This document shows, piece after piece, positions 1 through 12,455 of a stretch of DNA of 64,000 nucleotides. Every line of letters begins with the position of its first letter. Positions within the stretch are counted from its first letter, which is position 1. Origin of the DNA: Plasmodiophora brassicae (lineage: Eukaryota; Endomyxa; Phytomyxea; Plasmodiophorida; Plasmodiophoridae); contig JASFAU010000006.1 of the NCBI GenBank assembly GCA_039704465.1, positions 930,001 through 994,000 of the forward strand. The letters are read 5' to 3'. The notes beneath the pieces were generated by a model. That model searched no databases, was not told the origin of the DNA, and saw only the letters and a program-made list of their open reading frames with translations. Made by a program: the position numbers and the translations under genes.

Positions 1-2026
1 AAGGGTACGATAGTGTACCTGTGTGTGGAGAGTACGTTGGATCTAACCCGCATGCCGGACAGGCTGGACTATGTGCATCAGCATGTTGGTCGTGAGCCGT
101 CTGGTCTGCCGTTCAACTCGCTTGCCCTGAAGGCAGTGGACCCGTCCAGGTTCAAGAACGGACCGCGCGCCATCCCACACAACACGATGATCAACAGCGG
201 TGCCATCATGATCTGCGCCTTGCTGATGGAGAACCAACAGTCTATGTCGAAACGTTTCAAGTCTTTGCTTTCTGTTTGGAAGAAGTTATTTGGAGACAAA
301 AAGCCCGATTTCTCCAACTCTACTTACTTAAGCGAGAAAGAAACCGCTTCTCGCAACTGGTGCCTGACATACATGATGCAGGACGCGGGCTGCTTCCCAT
401 CGGAAACCAATCTGAAGCAAACGCTTGACTTCTACTTCCAAACGTGCGCCATCGAGGCGGACACGGAACGCATGGCCACGCTGGCTGCGGCACTGGCCGC
501 CGGCGGCGTCAACCCGTTTACGGACGAGAGAATCTTCAAATCGGAGACGGTCCGCAACTGCCTGTCCTTGATGCTGAGTACTGGTATGCGCGCCCATGCC
601 GTCCTGCCCGATGATGACGAACTCATAGTTTATGTGCAGGCATGTACGATTACAGTGGCGAATGGCAGTTCTCTGTTGGCGTTCCTGCAAAATCAGGGGT
701 TGGAACATTGCGCATGGGAGCGCCGTCCGATTTAGCTGACGTTGCCTCCCAGGTCTCTGGTGTTGTCTATCTCGTCATTCCTAACCTGATGGGAATCGCC
801 ATCTATAGCCCTCGTCTGGATGCCAACTTCAACTCGGCGCGTGGTGTGCAGTACGCACAGTCGATTGTTGCGCGCTTCCGTTTCCACATGTTCGATTCCA
901 TTGTGACGAGCAAAGAGGTCCGTCTCTGCCCATCATGTGTCACTGTTGCCATTTCTGAGTTGCTCGTACAGTTTGGGTCCGAGACTAATATTCGTGACCC
1001 GAGGCAGCGAACAGCCGACACTGTCGCTCTGCTCTTCGCTGCCGCGGCCGGTGACATCAAGGAGATGCAAAGGCTAATTGGGCGAGGGGTGGCTCTTGAC
1101 GTTTCCGACTACGATTCGAGGTATGGTGCCTGACGTTTGAACGCGTATCCTGGAAACTAAAATCCAATGTCACAGAACCGCGCTGCATTTGAGTTGCGCG
1201 GAAGGTTCTCTGGAATGTGTTCGCTACATTGTAGCATCGTTACTGGGCGCAGCTGAAGATGATAAGGATGGCTCTCTGTCGTCCGTTCCGGACGAGACGG
1301 TCCTGTCTCCAATGGATCGTTGGGGCCGCACCCCGCTTGACGACGCTTTGGCTGGACGACACCACAACACAGCCCAGTTCCTGCTGTCGCAAGGCGCCCT
1401 CACTGGTGACGAGATCCGCCGAAGGCAGCAGTTGTCTGAAACAGGCTCAACTGGTGACCACTCATCTGAGGTCCTCCCAATCTCGTATGTATCGCAGATC
1501 TATCCGGTGAGCATGCTTCGGTGAACTGATCCTCTCCGTGCCAGGTTGGAACATTCTCATGCCTTTAGGCACGCAAATGAGGATTCGCTGCTGTCGTTCA
1601 TTCCTGAGTTGTCTCGATCGCAGTCGGAAGTCTTAATTTCTCCAGTCCGCGTTCAACCAACCTTGAAGAATGACACGGATCCTCATTGTCCATCTGGGGA
1701 CACCGTCGATGAGCGATCGTCATCTGTACTCGACGATTTGGCGAGCAGCGTCGGCAGCGTTCCAAGCAGCGGCACCGTCACGCCAGCTCCTGAAAGTTCG
1801 TTCGATAATGAGGTCCGGAAAGGTGGGTCCAGTGGTACTGTCTGCAAGGAAGTTCGATTCTGATCCAACGAATGTAGTGTTTGGTGGCGAAGATATTGCT
1901 TTAGCAGCCGCCCTCGCTTCGTCTGCAACCATCGAATCTGCCCAGAACGATGGTGAAGGAGATCCGGCGGAGGATCCTTCGTCCGAGAACCAGGCTGATG
2001 CAGAGAACCAGGCCCGGGCTGCTTAG
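1..2026 (+). CDS. Glutaminase with C-terminal ankyrin repeats (5' partial)
   Basis: Kidney-type glutaminase, hydrolysing glutamine to glutamate and ammonia; animal homologues are mitochondrial. The gene enters from the left edge, so its start is missing. Proposed exons are <1-583, 640-698, 753-917, 972-1120, 1176-1484, 1545-1822 and 1878-2026; every junction keeps the family frame. Visible landmarks are HNTMINSGA (binding Asn), ETASRNW, LDFYFQ, GMYDYSG and, across a 54-bp intron, AKSGVSG, all matching known active-site segments. LLFAAAAGD then opens the ankyrin region (DYDSRTALHLSCAEG, DRWGRTPLDDAL). A variable acidic/Ser-rich tail ends in ARAA. The 918-971 intron is itself open in frame, so a naive ORF would retain it; removing it restores the family spacing. 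Glutaminase identity is very secure; the last two exons are less so. Confidence 0.9.
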
Positions 2027-2223
2027 GCTTCGTATCAAAGTACTTACGTACTCATATAGAATACAGAGAGGATTCTATTGTATGACATCCTGGTCCGAGT
2101 CGTTCCAATACCATGGTACTATAATGGGGTTGGGGTTCATCTGCACAGATGAAACCATCAGCATACTTTTGCGATTGGAGGACTACTCCAGAGAACGTTG
2201 CCACACATATTCACACTGTATAA

Positions 2224-5200
2224 TCAACGCTTGAGGAAATCGTGAATCTTGACGGGCCTGCGAACCGCTTGAGTGAACCCCTCGTTATGGTGAAAGCGAA
2301 TAACATTCTGCCTGGACGCCGCAGCACGTGACTCCCCGTCCTTAAGGAACGATCCTGCCCAAGCTTTCGGTTTCGGGTTTGCCGGAGGGGCAGCAAGAGC
2401 CGGCGGCGCTGCCGGCTGTTCTACCGGTGCGGTCATTGAAGTAGCTAGGTGGGCATCTACCGCTTGGGCAATCCGTTGCTGCCACTGCAAAGGCATCGAA
2501 TAGCGTGCGATGCTTCCTTCGGCTGCGGTGAACGTGCATAGGAGGTCGATGTTTGGAGAAAGCTGTAGTGTTGTCTGAAACGTGTGTTACATTGGCATAG
2601 GGATATCGAACCGCTTGAAAGCAACGTACCTCGCCTTTGGTCTGACTTGTGACCGGACTGTACGATAAGCCATAATGCAACATGACGCGGACAACACGAT
2701 CGACTAGCTTGGCATCCTCTGCACTAACGAGAGTGCCTACAACTGGCCCGGCGCGCAGGCACCTGTAGCCCAGACGTTGAGTGACTCGAACAAACGGTAC
2801 CGCCAATACACGGACCGACCGTGGCGTAACGATCGTCGTCAAGTAGGGGATGAGGTCGGTCGCCGAAACCGTCTCCGTGTAGCGATGGTGGCACGACGAC
2901 AAGAACCGGCTTAGAACATCACTGAGCCAATATTGAAAGTAAGCGTGAGCGTTCACGTTGAAAGAGGCAAGTTACAGTCGCTCTGCACGATTCCGCCGGT
3001 ACTCGAACGCTTCCTTCGGAAACGGGATCTTGGGAACCTTGAACCAACTTGTCAGACGCAGGAAACGGTAGCGACAACGAATCACGTACAGTACGAACTC
3101 GGCAGAAGATGTGAGCTGCAGCACACGACATGCCCGAATACCCGCCCAGCGAGTATTGCTGACGAGACAGGATTTGCGTCGAAAGAGCATCGTCGACACT
3201 GAACCAATCCGCCGCGCAGCTCGTCTAGACTGCTCTGTTAAACGTCGTTGATTCAAAGTACGCCGCGACACAAACGACCTTGTCAAGGGTTGGGTCACTA
3301 TAGGGCATGGCTACATAGCTCTCGAAAGCGCCATCGACGAGCCTTGCTGTATCGTCGAACGCCGATACACACGCCAGAACACGGTCAAGACTGGTGCCCT
3401 AGAGAACATCATGATCGGGCCAGAGGTGACCAGTGTACCCAAACGGAACATTACCAGCTGGAGCAGCAGCTTTAGTACGGTCAGCAAATCGCTGCTCGTG
3501 TCTTTGCTACTGGCGACAATATCCTTGATGTCATCACGTGACAACGGTTTCCCTGAGCGGCCTGAGAATCCTCAATGTTAATTGCTGGTTGTCAGCAACA
3601 AACGTTGGAACGAGACGTACCTCTGAGCGCAACCAGTTGCAGCGACTGCAGAACTGATCGCAGATCATTGTTGGAAAGCTCGCAAATGTATCTGAGAGCG
3701 GCATTGCTGATCTTGAGAGTCTCTTTCAAGCATATCGCGGACGCCCTCGCACACAGGGCTGACGTCGTCGGAGGTGAGAGCCTGGACGCATCAATCAACT
3801 TACTGCGACACGTGGGGACGACTCAAAGGGGACCTGTAAACAAGCGCAATGGGGCGAAGTGGGCGCAGCACCTTGGCAAACAGGTCATTGCAGATGCAGA
3901 TAATTGGTCGTTGGAGCCGATGAGGAGAGGCCGTCGGTGCACGACGGCCGGGTACTTTAAGATCGACATGATCATTCGCAATGTCGATAATATCACGAAC
4001 CGCGTCACTGTCAGCTGCACCTAAACGAGGATGAAATCAGAATCGCTCGTAGTATGGCCCATGGTTGACGATACCATCAATCTCATCGATAACGATTAAG
4101 TTCGGCTTGCCCGAGTCCGGACGGCCCGGCACTGACAGAGGTTGCATCGACACTGCCATAGTAATCTGCTGCCGGAGCTTGGCTCCAGACCTTTGTAGGA
4201 GCAGAGGGCATTTACTAGGAGGCGACCACTACGTCAATGATCACGCTACCTATCGTCGCTTGCGTTGATCTCGAAAACGTTGTAACCAGCTGTGTAACGG
4301 GAAATTAGTATACGAGATGCACGATCAACGAACAGTTGGTAAGACTGATACCTTTCTTGGCGCAAATATGAGCTAGTGTTGTCTTACCACATCCAGGAGG
4401 CCCTATGGAAGACGAATTGATGAGGGTGTTCGCAACCGCAACACAGCGTCGACAAATCTGACCTGCAAGGAGAAGAATACGAGGCCAGGGCCTATGGTCA
4501 TCAGCACTTTGACTAGGGCCTCGCTGAAGACCTGGGTTATGGGGTATCCATGGCGGCGGTCGAGCCCCTTTCCCGTGTCTTCCAGGTGTCGAACTTTCAG
4601 ACCGATTCTGTCGTCCATAGTCAGGGACGTCTGAGCAGCAGCGTTGCGCTCAACTCAACACACGTGGCTGGGGAACGGGGATGATCGTTTCTGTGACAGT
4701 GGAGGCTTCCCTGCAGGCGACGCAGCCGATGGCGACGCTCTAGGCGCCCGGTCGAATACAACGGGGTCCCAAGCTTGCACCCATTGTAAAACTTCGCGAT
4801 TGATTTTCTTAGCGAACTGGAAGTTAGTCGCGCATCTCAGAATTCTTAAACAGAACTGGAAATTACCGAATCCGATATCAGCTCGAGAAACGCCTGCGGC
4901 TGGTACTTGCTAACCCATAGCGGGTCTCGTGATTGCGACTTCGGCCTGCTGGCAGGCACAATTCCGCTCTGTTCCGCGTCGCGAACACCCTGATCAATTT
5001 TCTAGATCGAACGAGTTACACAAAGGGATCCGCGGCACCGGTGCTCGTGAAGTTACTCGTTCTTCGATCCTGTCCAGCAGCACGTCGACAGGTTCTTTCA
5101 GAAGCATAGCTCGTTGTCCACCTCCGATAACGAAACCTAGGCGCCTCGCAGCGTCAAGTTTAATTCGGGACCTGCACGCTTCGGCAGACGCCCTCCTCAG

Positions 5201-5867
5201 ATACAGTCGGCAGTCTAAGCGGACAGAGATCAGGGTGGGCATTGCTTAACGATGGCGTTGCAGCGTACCATCTCCCGACATGTCGGTGGCCACCATAGAG
5301 ACAAACGACCCAGACACGGGCATGCACTTCAGAGCCGCCAAAGACCGCCCTCTGCACAGGGTCGTGACAGCCAATTATTACCCGAGTACACACCGACGTC
5401 GAGCATGAATAACGCTACCGACAGGTTCTCATTCGGGACATTCGTTGACGAATCCATGGCGCATTCGTCGGGTATGTCTTCGTCCATCGTGTCGGCGCCT
5501 GGACTGTCAGCCAGCATTGGTTCGTCGGATGCAACGGGCCTCAAGTCCAGGGTTCGGATCACAGGTCCGTCGGGATCCTTCGCTTGCTCGTCGATCCTCG
5601 GGCGTTTCTCAACCAGGACAGACCGCGGTTCATGTGGACGTATAGGCGAGCTGAACTCGAGTCGCTTCCGACTAGTCGATGTCCCCATATCGTCCCCTTC
5701 GTACGGGCACCACCCAATCAGATCGTGGACCGTCGCGACGCGCACGCCTTCCGACCATAGTCCAGCGGGCAGAACTCCCTCAGCAGCGCATCCGCATCAT
5801 CCTCATCCTCATGGTTCTCCGCCATCCGAACCAGCACGTCCATATCGTACACATCGTCAGCCGCCAT
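2224..5867 (-). CDS. CTF18: Ctf18-like alternative clamp loader (RFC) large subunit
   Basis: Large subunit of the alternative replication factor C that loads or unloads PCNA for sister-chromatid cohesion. The minus strand carries, in order: an acidic N-terminus (MAADDVYDMDVLV) with a KRPRIDE basic patch; a segment ending LLKEPVDVLLDRIEERV; INREVLQWVQAWDPVVFDR, typical of Ctf18; a Walker A GPPGCGKTTLAHICAKK near 4345-4400; the RFC lid region ISNAALRYICELSNNDLRSVLQSLQL; and the family C-terminal signature HHNEGFTQAVRRPVKIHDFLKR. The gene is broken by many ~50-60 bp introns; I did not resolve every junction, so the span is given whole. The start at 5867 gives the usual short acidic N-terminus; an upstream in-frame Met at 6005 is possible. 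It converges on the glutaminase gene with ~200 bp between. Confidence 0.8.
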
Positions 5868-6316
5868 GCGCACGCGCACCGCCCCCCCTTTTTCGGTGTC
5901 AGCGACGGGATCCGCTACGAACCACGACGCTCCCGCCGGATCCTCCTGCCGCCGGGACGCGTCCGGCACAGCGTCCGGTTCGCTCCAGACCCGTCCTGCG
6001 AGCACCGGCTGACGAATCCACCTAACGACACCCAGACCAAACGCCAGACCTCAGTGTCCCAGCCCCGCCCCCCGATCGGGTTCACCTGGCTGCATTTCGC
6101 GTTGCTGCGCTCACATGCGGATAGCGCTGCCGGGGTCGGAGGAGATAAACACTTCTGGAGGGGCCCGCCGTCCTGCACAGTACGTGCAGCTGCGTGACCG
6201 GGTCGTCATCAGTGCAAGGGCCATGCCCAAAAACGCGGGGGGAAAGGCAGGTCAGCAACAAAAAAAAGAGACCACGGAAATGGCCGTGGGCACTGTCAAT
6301 TGGAGCAGCATCGTCG
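5868..6316. promoter_or_regulatory. Shared divergent promoter region, Ctf18 / p24
   Basis: About 450 bp separates the two divergent start codons. It is GC-rich, with open but arginine- and proline-rich frames on both strands that look like shadows. I see no clear TATA box. Confidence 0.35.
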
Positions 6317-7222
6317 ATGGCGGCGACGGCGCATCTAATCGCCAGGCTGTTCGTCCTGTGCGTTGTCGCGGGGGTGGGGCGGGCGCAGTCGTGGTCGTGG
6401 TCGGCGCTGACGCTGCAGGTGGAGCCCAAGGCGGAGGGTGCGTCGGGGCGTGGGTGGACGAGATGGGGCGCGAGCGCGCGCGCTGATGCCTGTCGTCTGC
6501 AGAGTGTTTCTATGAGGAGTTCGAGCAAGGCGCCAAGCTGGAGATGGATTACGAGGTGATTCGTGGCGGTCTGCTTGATATCCGACTGGTCATCAGTGGA
6601 CCGTCGACCCCGCTGTACGACAAGGTACTGTCGTCGTCTTCCGTCGAGGCAGCCGCCCGTTCTGACCCAGGGGCAGGTTTCCTTCTTCAATCGCGAGGAC
6701 GATGCGGCGAACGAGAAACTTGGCCACATCGTTCTTGACGTTGTCCAGCCCGGTGTCCACTCCATCTGCTTCAATAACGTGATGTCCCGCTGGACGGCGA
6801 AGGTGGTCAGGTATAGCTGCGGGGGTGTGGCCCGGACGTTGCCTCCGATTGTATTCAGTGTTCTGTGATCAGCTTTGCTGTCAAGAGCTCGTCACCGAAA
6901 GATACGATCGAGAACGCGAAGCTCGAGCACCTGGGTCCCGTCGTCGATAGCGTCATCAAAGTTTCTGAAGAGCTGGACGCCATCGAGCGGATACAGCACC
7001 ACCTCCGCATTCGTGAACAGCTCCATAGAGACAGTACGTCCCATTTCACCCGGCTGCTCTGCGTTGTCGTCTCACGTGTCGGACACAGCGCAAGAGAGCA
7101 CGAACTCGCGCGTGCAATGGCTGGCCATTAGCAAGGCCATCATCCTCATATCGCTCAGCAGTCTGCAACTGTTCTTCATCCGGTCGTGGTTCAGCGACGT
7201 TGGCCAGCGACGTCGCGTGTGA
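6317..7222 (+). CDS. p24 / TMED family cargo receptor
   Basis: Type I membrane protein of COPI/COPII vesicles that sorts cargo between ER and Golgi. Proposed exons: 6317-6437, 6503-6624, 6671 (or 6677)-6810, 6873-7033 and 7089-7222, about 225 residues, the usual p24 size. The N-terminus (MAATAHLIARLFVLCVVAGV) is a signal peptide. A GOLD domain follows with paired cysteines (ECFYEEF and SICFNN), then a coiled coil, a C-terminal transmembrane helix (AIILISLSSLQLFFIRSWF) and a short cytosolic tail ending GQRRRV, which lacks a classical dilysine. The start is chosen because the signal peptide begins there. AATAAA at 7273-7278 is a plausible polyadenylation signal. Confidence 0.85.
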
Positions 7223-7272
7223 TCACCGAAACATGCCCACGCCAACTGTTAGTGCAGCGGCGAATCGACCAC

Positions 7273-7278
7273 AATAAA
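7273..7278 (+). terminator. AATAAA polyadenylation signal, p24 gene
   Basis: AATAAA lies 51 bp after the p24 stop codon inside ACAATAAAC. A nearly identical ACAATAAAC/TCAATAAAC context follows two other plus-strand genes here (32275 and 54550). Confidence 0.4.
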
Positions 7279-7429
7279 CCCACCGTCTCCTCCAGCATCC
7301 GTTTCGATTTCCAGCCCCGTTTGAACGGGATATTTCAATGTGGTATGCCATGTCAGATATTCAGCGGCCGCGCCCCCCTGAGATTCGCGCCGATTGCCGC
7401 CCGGTTGCGCGCGATCGTCGGCGGCGACG

Positions 7430-8000
7430 ATGGCGGGCCCCGACCTGACCGAGGACATGAAAGCCGAACTTCGCGAGGCGTTCCAGCTGATCGACACCGA
7501 CAAGTCGGGCAGCATCAGCCTGGATGAGATCGAGGTCCTCTTGAAGAAGTTCGGCAAGCCGTTCAACAAGGAGCAGCTGTCCGCCATGCTGAAGTCTGTC
7601 GACGAGAACGGAGATGGCATGGGCTCGCGTCCCCTGGTGCAGCCTTTCGAACGAGTTCGCTGACTTGTGCAACCGCAGGAACGATCGATTTCGAGGAGTT
7701 CTGCGGCCTGATGATCAAGCCGGCCACGAAGGACATGACGTTCGAAGCGGAACTTCGGGAAGCGTTCATCGTCTTCGACAAGGACGGCAACGGGCTGATC
7801 AGCGCGCAGGAGCTCATGTCGGTCCTGATCAACCTAGGCGAAGCCGTCACCGAGGACGAAATCGCAACCATGATCGCCGACGCCGACCTGAACGGCGACG
7901 GCCAGATGGATTGGGTAACCGGATGCCCGCTTGATCGTGTTTCGATGCGCTAACCACAGATCACGTCCAGGACGAGTTCGTCAAGGTGATGACCTACTGA
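7430..8000 (+). CDS. Calmodulin-like four-EF-hand protein
   Basis: Calcium sensor of 150 residues, calmodulin-sized. Exons 7430-7616, 7679-7914 and 7971-8000. Four EF loops are visible: [24 protein letters not shown] (spanning intron 1), [12 protein letters not shown] and [12 protein letters not shown] (spanning intron 2). All keep the Asp at position 1 and acidic position 12. Intron 1 must begin with GC (GCATGG...CCGCAG) for loop 2 to be intact, so it is a GC-AG intron; intron 2 is an ordinary GT-AG of 56 bp. I cannot distinguish true calmodulin from a calmodulin-like or centrin-like paralogue; the divergence suggests calmodulin-like. Confidence 0.9.
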
Positions 8001-8110
8001 ACCTAACCGGCAATACATTACATTGTACTGTGCCCTCGATGTGCTGGTCCCATGTGCTCCGTACGCGCCTGCGATCATACGAATTCGTACGATAAACACG
8101 GGAGGGTGGT

Positions 8111-11025
8111 TTACTTGACGTTGGATCGCCAGGATCCACGTGGGTTTAGGTTGCTTCGGAGGAGTTCGAGCGCCTGGATATGGGAGGTGGGATCGGAGTT
8201 GGCCTTGTCGCCTCCGCCAAGGGCAGCGCTGGCGCTGGCGCCACGACCTCCCGTCATGGGCATGCTTGGAAGCGTTTGGCATCGTCCGGAATACGAGGAG
8301 TGCCCTGGAGGCGTATGCTTCTGTAGATATTCTTGCGCGGCCGCTCTGCCATCGTTCTTGAGCGTCGTATAGTACTGACGACTACGCAGGATGATGTTGT
8401 AGTACACCATGGCGACGCCCGGGAACAGGCGTGCCACTTCCTTCCAGTACGGGCGCAGGACGAAATCAATGAAGCTTATCTGAGAGAAACAGTCAGACGA
8501 TGGGGCCAAGGTGGCTGGCATGCGGTTGCAAACAACCTGCATCTGCGCCCTGTGCGCATCGTCCTCCAAGTTCGCCATAATGCTGGCAACGGGCAGGCCC
8601 ATCTCGGCCTCCTTCTTCGCCTGCTGCTTGAACTCGACCGTCAGGCGTTCCTCCCATTGCACAGCGATTTGGGTATTGTAACCCTGCGCCGATAGGTCGC
8701 TGGCATGCACGATGGTTTCCTGTAAACGGATCAGCGACCAGGTTCCTCGAAGGAACGCAGCACCCACGATACCATGAGGAGGTTCTGGTCGGCGAACTGC
8801 TGCGGGATCAAGAGCGCTTCCCGATCCTCAAACGACGCCAGCTTCCGAACGTAGGACATGTGCCGGGACATATCAGTGCCCAAGATTGCGTCGATGATCG
8901 AATCACGAATGGTGCGCTTGGTGCCCGGGTCCAGGTGTCCGAACGGGTCTGGATCCGCTTCGCGCAAGATCTGACGCGCATACTTAGACACCTGATCGGA
9001 GCCATCCAGACATGGGACGCACCTTAATGAGGCAGGCAGCGTGGTAGTTCTCCAGAACCGCTTTCCCGTTGTAACGCAGGGCACGTTCCGAGTCGGTGTT
9101 GATCTCGAACTGGTTCGAGTGCCCCGGGTGGTCGATGTCGTGGCCAAGGGCAGCGATCATGACGGCGAAGATCCGATCGGGTCCCAAACTGGCCCTTACA
9201 TCTTCGTGGTGCCTATCCGAACCAACAATCAGCATCGAAGCAGCGGGTTTACACATTCATGCTGCATACGTGATGAACAGGTACGCCATGTGCATGACGT
9301 TGAACGCGTGGCGGAAGTTATGGAACGGGTTGGAATCCCTATAGCTCTGCCGGATCGCCTTTGTAATCGCCAAGGCACTCGCGGCCGGTACCCTGCCGAG
9401 AGCTCCGCTGTTCGTGTACATCGTCATACTTAGATTCAGCATTTCCTCCTCGGTAGCAAGGAACACCTGCGGGTGAGCGTTAGCGTCCACGAACGCACAG
9501 AGCGACCCTGGAGCGCACGTTGTAGTCGATGGTCTCGATGAGTTGCTCCGGGGTCATCTGGGTCAACGAGATGCGCTTCTGGAACGTCATCGACCCATTC
9601 CGGCTGTTGGAATTCGACGTGATCGACTTGCGCTGGACGACAGGCAGCGGGACGGTCTCGTGGCCGCCCGTACGGGCTACCTGGTCCTCGTTGGCGGCAG
9701 TGTTACTTAAGTTGTTGCCCCCATTTGATTCCGATATCGACCTGACACGAGCCTCAGCCACCGATATGCGACTGCCACCATATCCTCGACACGAACCTTC
9801 CCAGGAACGAATCCATCAGCGAGAACGCGCTCATATCGTGGAGCGTGGCGCGACGTGCCATGGAATCGGCGAAATGCGATACGAGGAAATCGCCCATCTC
9901 GGTGCAGCACAGTTCCAGGAGTTCACAGTCGGCATCCCTGAAACCGACCCTGGGTTCCACGATCGCGTCCTTGGCGACGTCGTCGTCGATGCGATTGATC
10001 GCCGCAATCAGGGCGACAACCTGCGCCGGCAGTCAGTCGAACAAATCGCAGCGTTGCAGAAACGCGTTCACCTGGTAGGTTCGATCGAAGACGGGCTGGC
10101 ACATAACGTGCTTCATTGTCCCGTCGGTGAACGGGTCGATTCCGGGTCTGTACAGGCGATGCTCCTGGACGTTATTGACAACAATGCACTTCTTGTCGCC
10201 GAGGACCGTCCCGAGAAAGCCGTTGTCGGCTCGGAACGTGCCCTTCTCTGCATCGGTGCTCGGCCCGGCGTCCAGCGCCACTGGGATCAGCACGTTATCG
10301 CAGACGTCGACGAGGAACGCCAGCATCCTCTCGGCGCGCACCAGCCCCTGTTGCACGTGTTGATGGCGACGCACAGGCCATGTCGTTGTCGGCTCTCGTA
10401 CCTGTGTCACTTGCAGGAAGATGTCGATGGCCTGGTCGGGTTTGGTATGCCTGGGGCGCGCATGGTGCCACTGCCGTCGCAGCTCCAGGAGGCCAGTGGT
10501 CCTGCGAACTTCCTCGGCGAGCTGGTCGACGCGACGCAGGTTCCGGCACGCCAACGCGCCATGCTGCACCATGCGGGTCAAGGCCTCCTGCTGGCAGGCG
10601 TTCATCTTCTGGTCGTCCAGGTCGACCTCGACGAAGATGCCGCGTTGCGATCGGCGCCCCGTGCGCACGTCGACCCGAATGACGATGCGCCCTGGCGAGA
10701 TCTCGCGCATGGTCGGCCCCAGCCCTTCGTCATCGGCAACGCTCTCGTCGAGTTCGTCGCTCGACGCTGTGATTCGAATGTGGTGCGGGTTGAGCAGCGC
10801 GCCGATCTGCTTTTGTAACGTCAAGTAGACGTCGTTGCAGTCGGAAGCCATGGCGAACGACGCTAGGGCGTCCACGACAATGGTCAGGTATCGAAGGCGG
10901 TCGTCAGACGTGCAAGGCGCCGGCGCATCGGGGCCTGCCTCCGTTTCGGCGGGTGACGCCGAGTCCCGGCCCAGGAGTCGGTTCAGCATGGGCGCGCTTG
11001 CGTGGGCCCGCCAGGCAGCGAGCAC
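8111..11025 (-). CDS. GAF-domain 3',5'-cyclic nucleotide phosphodiesterase (class I)
   Basis: Hydrolyses cAMP and/or cGMP. Reading the minus strand: an N-terminal region; GAF-type domains (about 10900-10050, with FLGTVLGDKKCIVVNNVQEHRLYRP and VVALIAAINRIDDD further on); a Ser/Asn-rich linker; then the class I catalytic domain with NPFHNFRHAFNVMHMAYLF, the metal-binding HDIDHPGHSNQF and a C-terminal portion ending QISFIDFVLRPYWKEVARL. The order resembles animal PDE2/5/6/10/11. Several ~50 bp introns interrupt it, for example around 9480-9530, where removal joins DYNVRSR to VFLATEEE. The first Met (11025) or the Met at 10989 could start it. A TATAAATA lies ~200 bp upstream. Confidence 0.87.
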
Positions 11026-11570
11026 ACCTCCGGTCGATGCCTGCTCGGCTCCAACCGGCGATATAGACCCTATCGACCCCGCGGGTACACGCGAGATTTA
11101 CCTTGGCGAGATTTCCCTGCTGCAGTCGACCCATCCAACCGTACCACACGGTCCAGCCCGGGAAGCATTTGACGTATACTACTGCCGAACTGCTGTCGAG
11201 CTGCACTTCCACAGTGGCCCTATTTATAGGCCCATCGGCACATATCGGTCGGCAGTTGCCCGTCGAGAACTGGACATCTGCTGCTCAGCCGGGCGATCCG
11301 CACCAATCCGCTGATCACTACCAACTGTATCAGGGCTCGACAGTCCAGGTCCGTCGATTGTAAATGTCAGTGTCGGCAATTTCGTTATCATCGAGGATCG
11401 GAGCGTCGCTCGCGTCGTTGGCATGGCCCATTTCACTGCACAGACTCTTTGGATCAGCAGAGAGCATTGGCGTGACGACATCATTTATCGTCCAGAAGTG
11501 TCGCGTTACGGGAGAGCGCTACAATCTTTCCCCCATTCTGATTGGCGATCGACACCTCGACGCTGTATTG
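11026..11570. other. Gap between phosphodiesterase and Copia fragment
   Basis: The left part is the presumed phosphodiesterase promoter. The rest has no recognisable coding sequence; the degenerate Copia reading becomes recognisable only from about 11590. Confidence 0.4.
11221..11230 (-). promoter_or_regulatory. TATA-like box upstream of the phosphodiesterase
   Basis: On the minus strand the sequence reads CTATAAATAG, about 195 bp before the first phosphodiesterase Met. The same TATAAATA core precedes two plus-strand genes near 60643 and 61045. Confidence 0.35.
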
Positions 11571-11589
11571 ATCCGTCATCAGTATCCGG

Positions 11590-12455
11590 TGTTCTTATGC
11601 ATAACTTCAAGGCCACGGAGAGAGATCAACTCAGCTGGATTGTCGGAATCAGGATCACGAGGCGAGCAGATGGAGGTATGATGCTGAGCCAAGAAGCGTA
11701 TGTGAACGCATTACTTGGAAAGTTCAAGATGACGAACTGTAAGGGAGCAGCGGCCCCAAAGGACGGTCATATAAGGTTGAACATTCGAGACTCGCCCATT
11801 AAGGATGAGCAACGAAAAGAGTGCCTCAAACTACCATACAAGGAATTGGTGGGATCGCTGATATATCTCATGAACGCGACAAGACCAGATCTGGCGTACG
11901 CAGTGAGTCAGTCAATTAAAAGTCGGTTCATGTCCAACTATGGTGTGGCCCATTGGACAGCGGCAAAGCGAGTGTTTCAATACCTCAAAAGGTCTAAGTC
12001 GAGGATGCTGCTGTATCGAGCCGGATCAGAACCTCTGTGTGACAGTGGACGCCGATTGGGGAGGTTGTCCAGACACACGGCGCTTTGAGTGCAAGATCGG
12101 GACGTCAACGAACGTATGGAAGGCGAACATGCAGAAGTCGGCGGCATTGTCATCGGCGGAATCAGAGTATGTGGCAACGGTAGCAGGAGTCAAGGAGCTC
12201 TTATGGTTACGACAAGTGGAAGAGTTCACGTTCGTCGACGTCAAGAAGCCACTGGATGTGTATACATCGATAACCAACGCGCTATCGCGATGGCCAACAA
12301 CCACATGGACCTGGGAGGGAGAACAAAACATATTAACATCAAGTACCACTTCGTGCAGGAGGAGCAGGAGGACGTGCGATTACATCAAATTGTGGAGCGA
12401 TGCTCCTGCAGCTGCCAGCGTCGAGCACTGCAGGGGACGGGAAGGTGCCCATGAT
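11590..12455 (+). mobile_element. Degenerate Ty1/Copia pol fragment (RT end and RNase H)
   Basis: A reading frame resembles the C-terminal part of Copia reverse transcriptase: QLSWIVGIRITRR, MMLSQEAYVNALLGKFKM, LPYKELVGSLIYLMNATRP, AKRVFQYLK. It then jumps frame near 12040 into an RNase H-like segment (VDADWGGCPDTRRFECK, SAALSSAESEYVATVAGVKE) and again near 12250 (VYIDNQRAIAMANN, GRTKHINIKYHFVQEEQ). At least two frameshifts and the absence of gag, integrase and LTRs make it a dead, 5'-truncated copy. It is clearly diverged from the intact pol at 62.2-64 kb, so it is probably an older insertion or another lineage. Confidence 0.85.

Noticed and set aside
9529..10818. Plus-strand ORF of 429 codons opposite the phosphodiesterase
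   Set aside because: The minus strand carries GAF segments here and the PDE catalytic motifs just downstream; this ORF has none.
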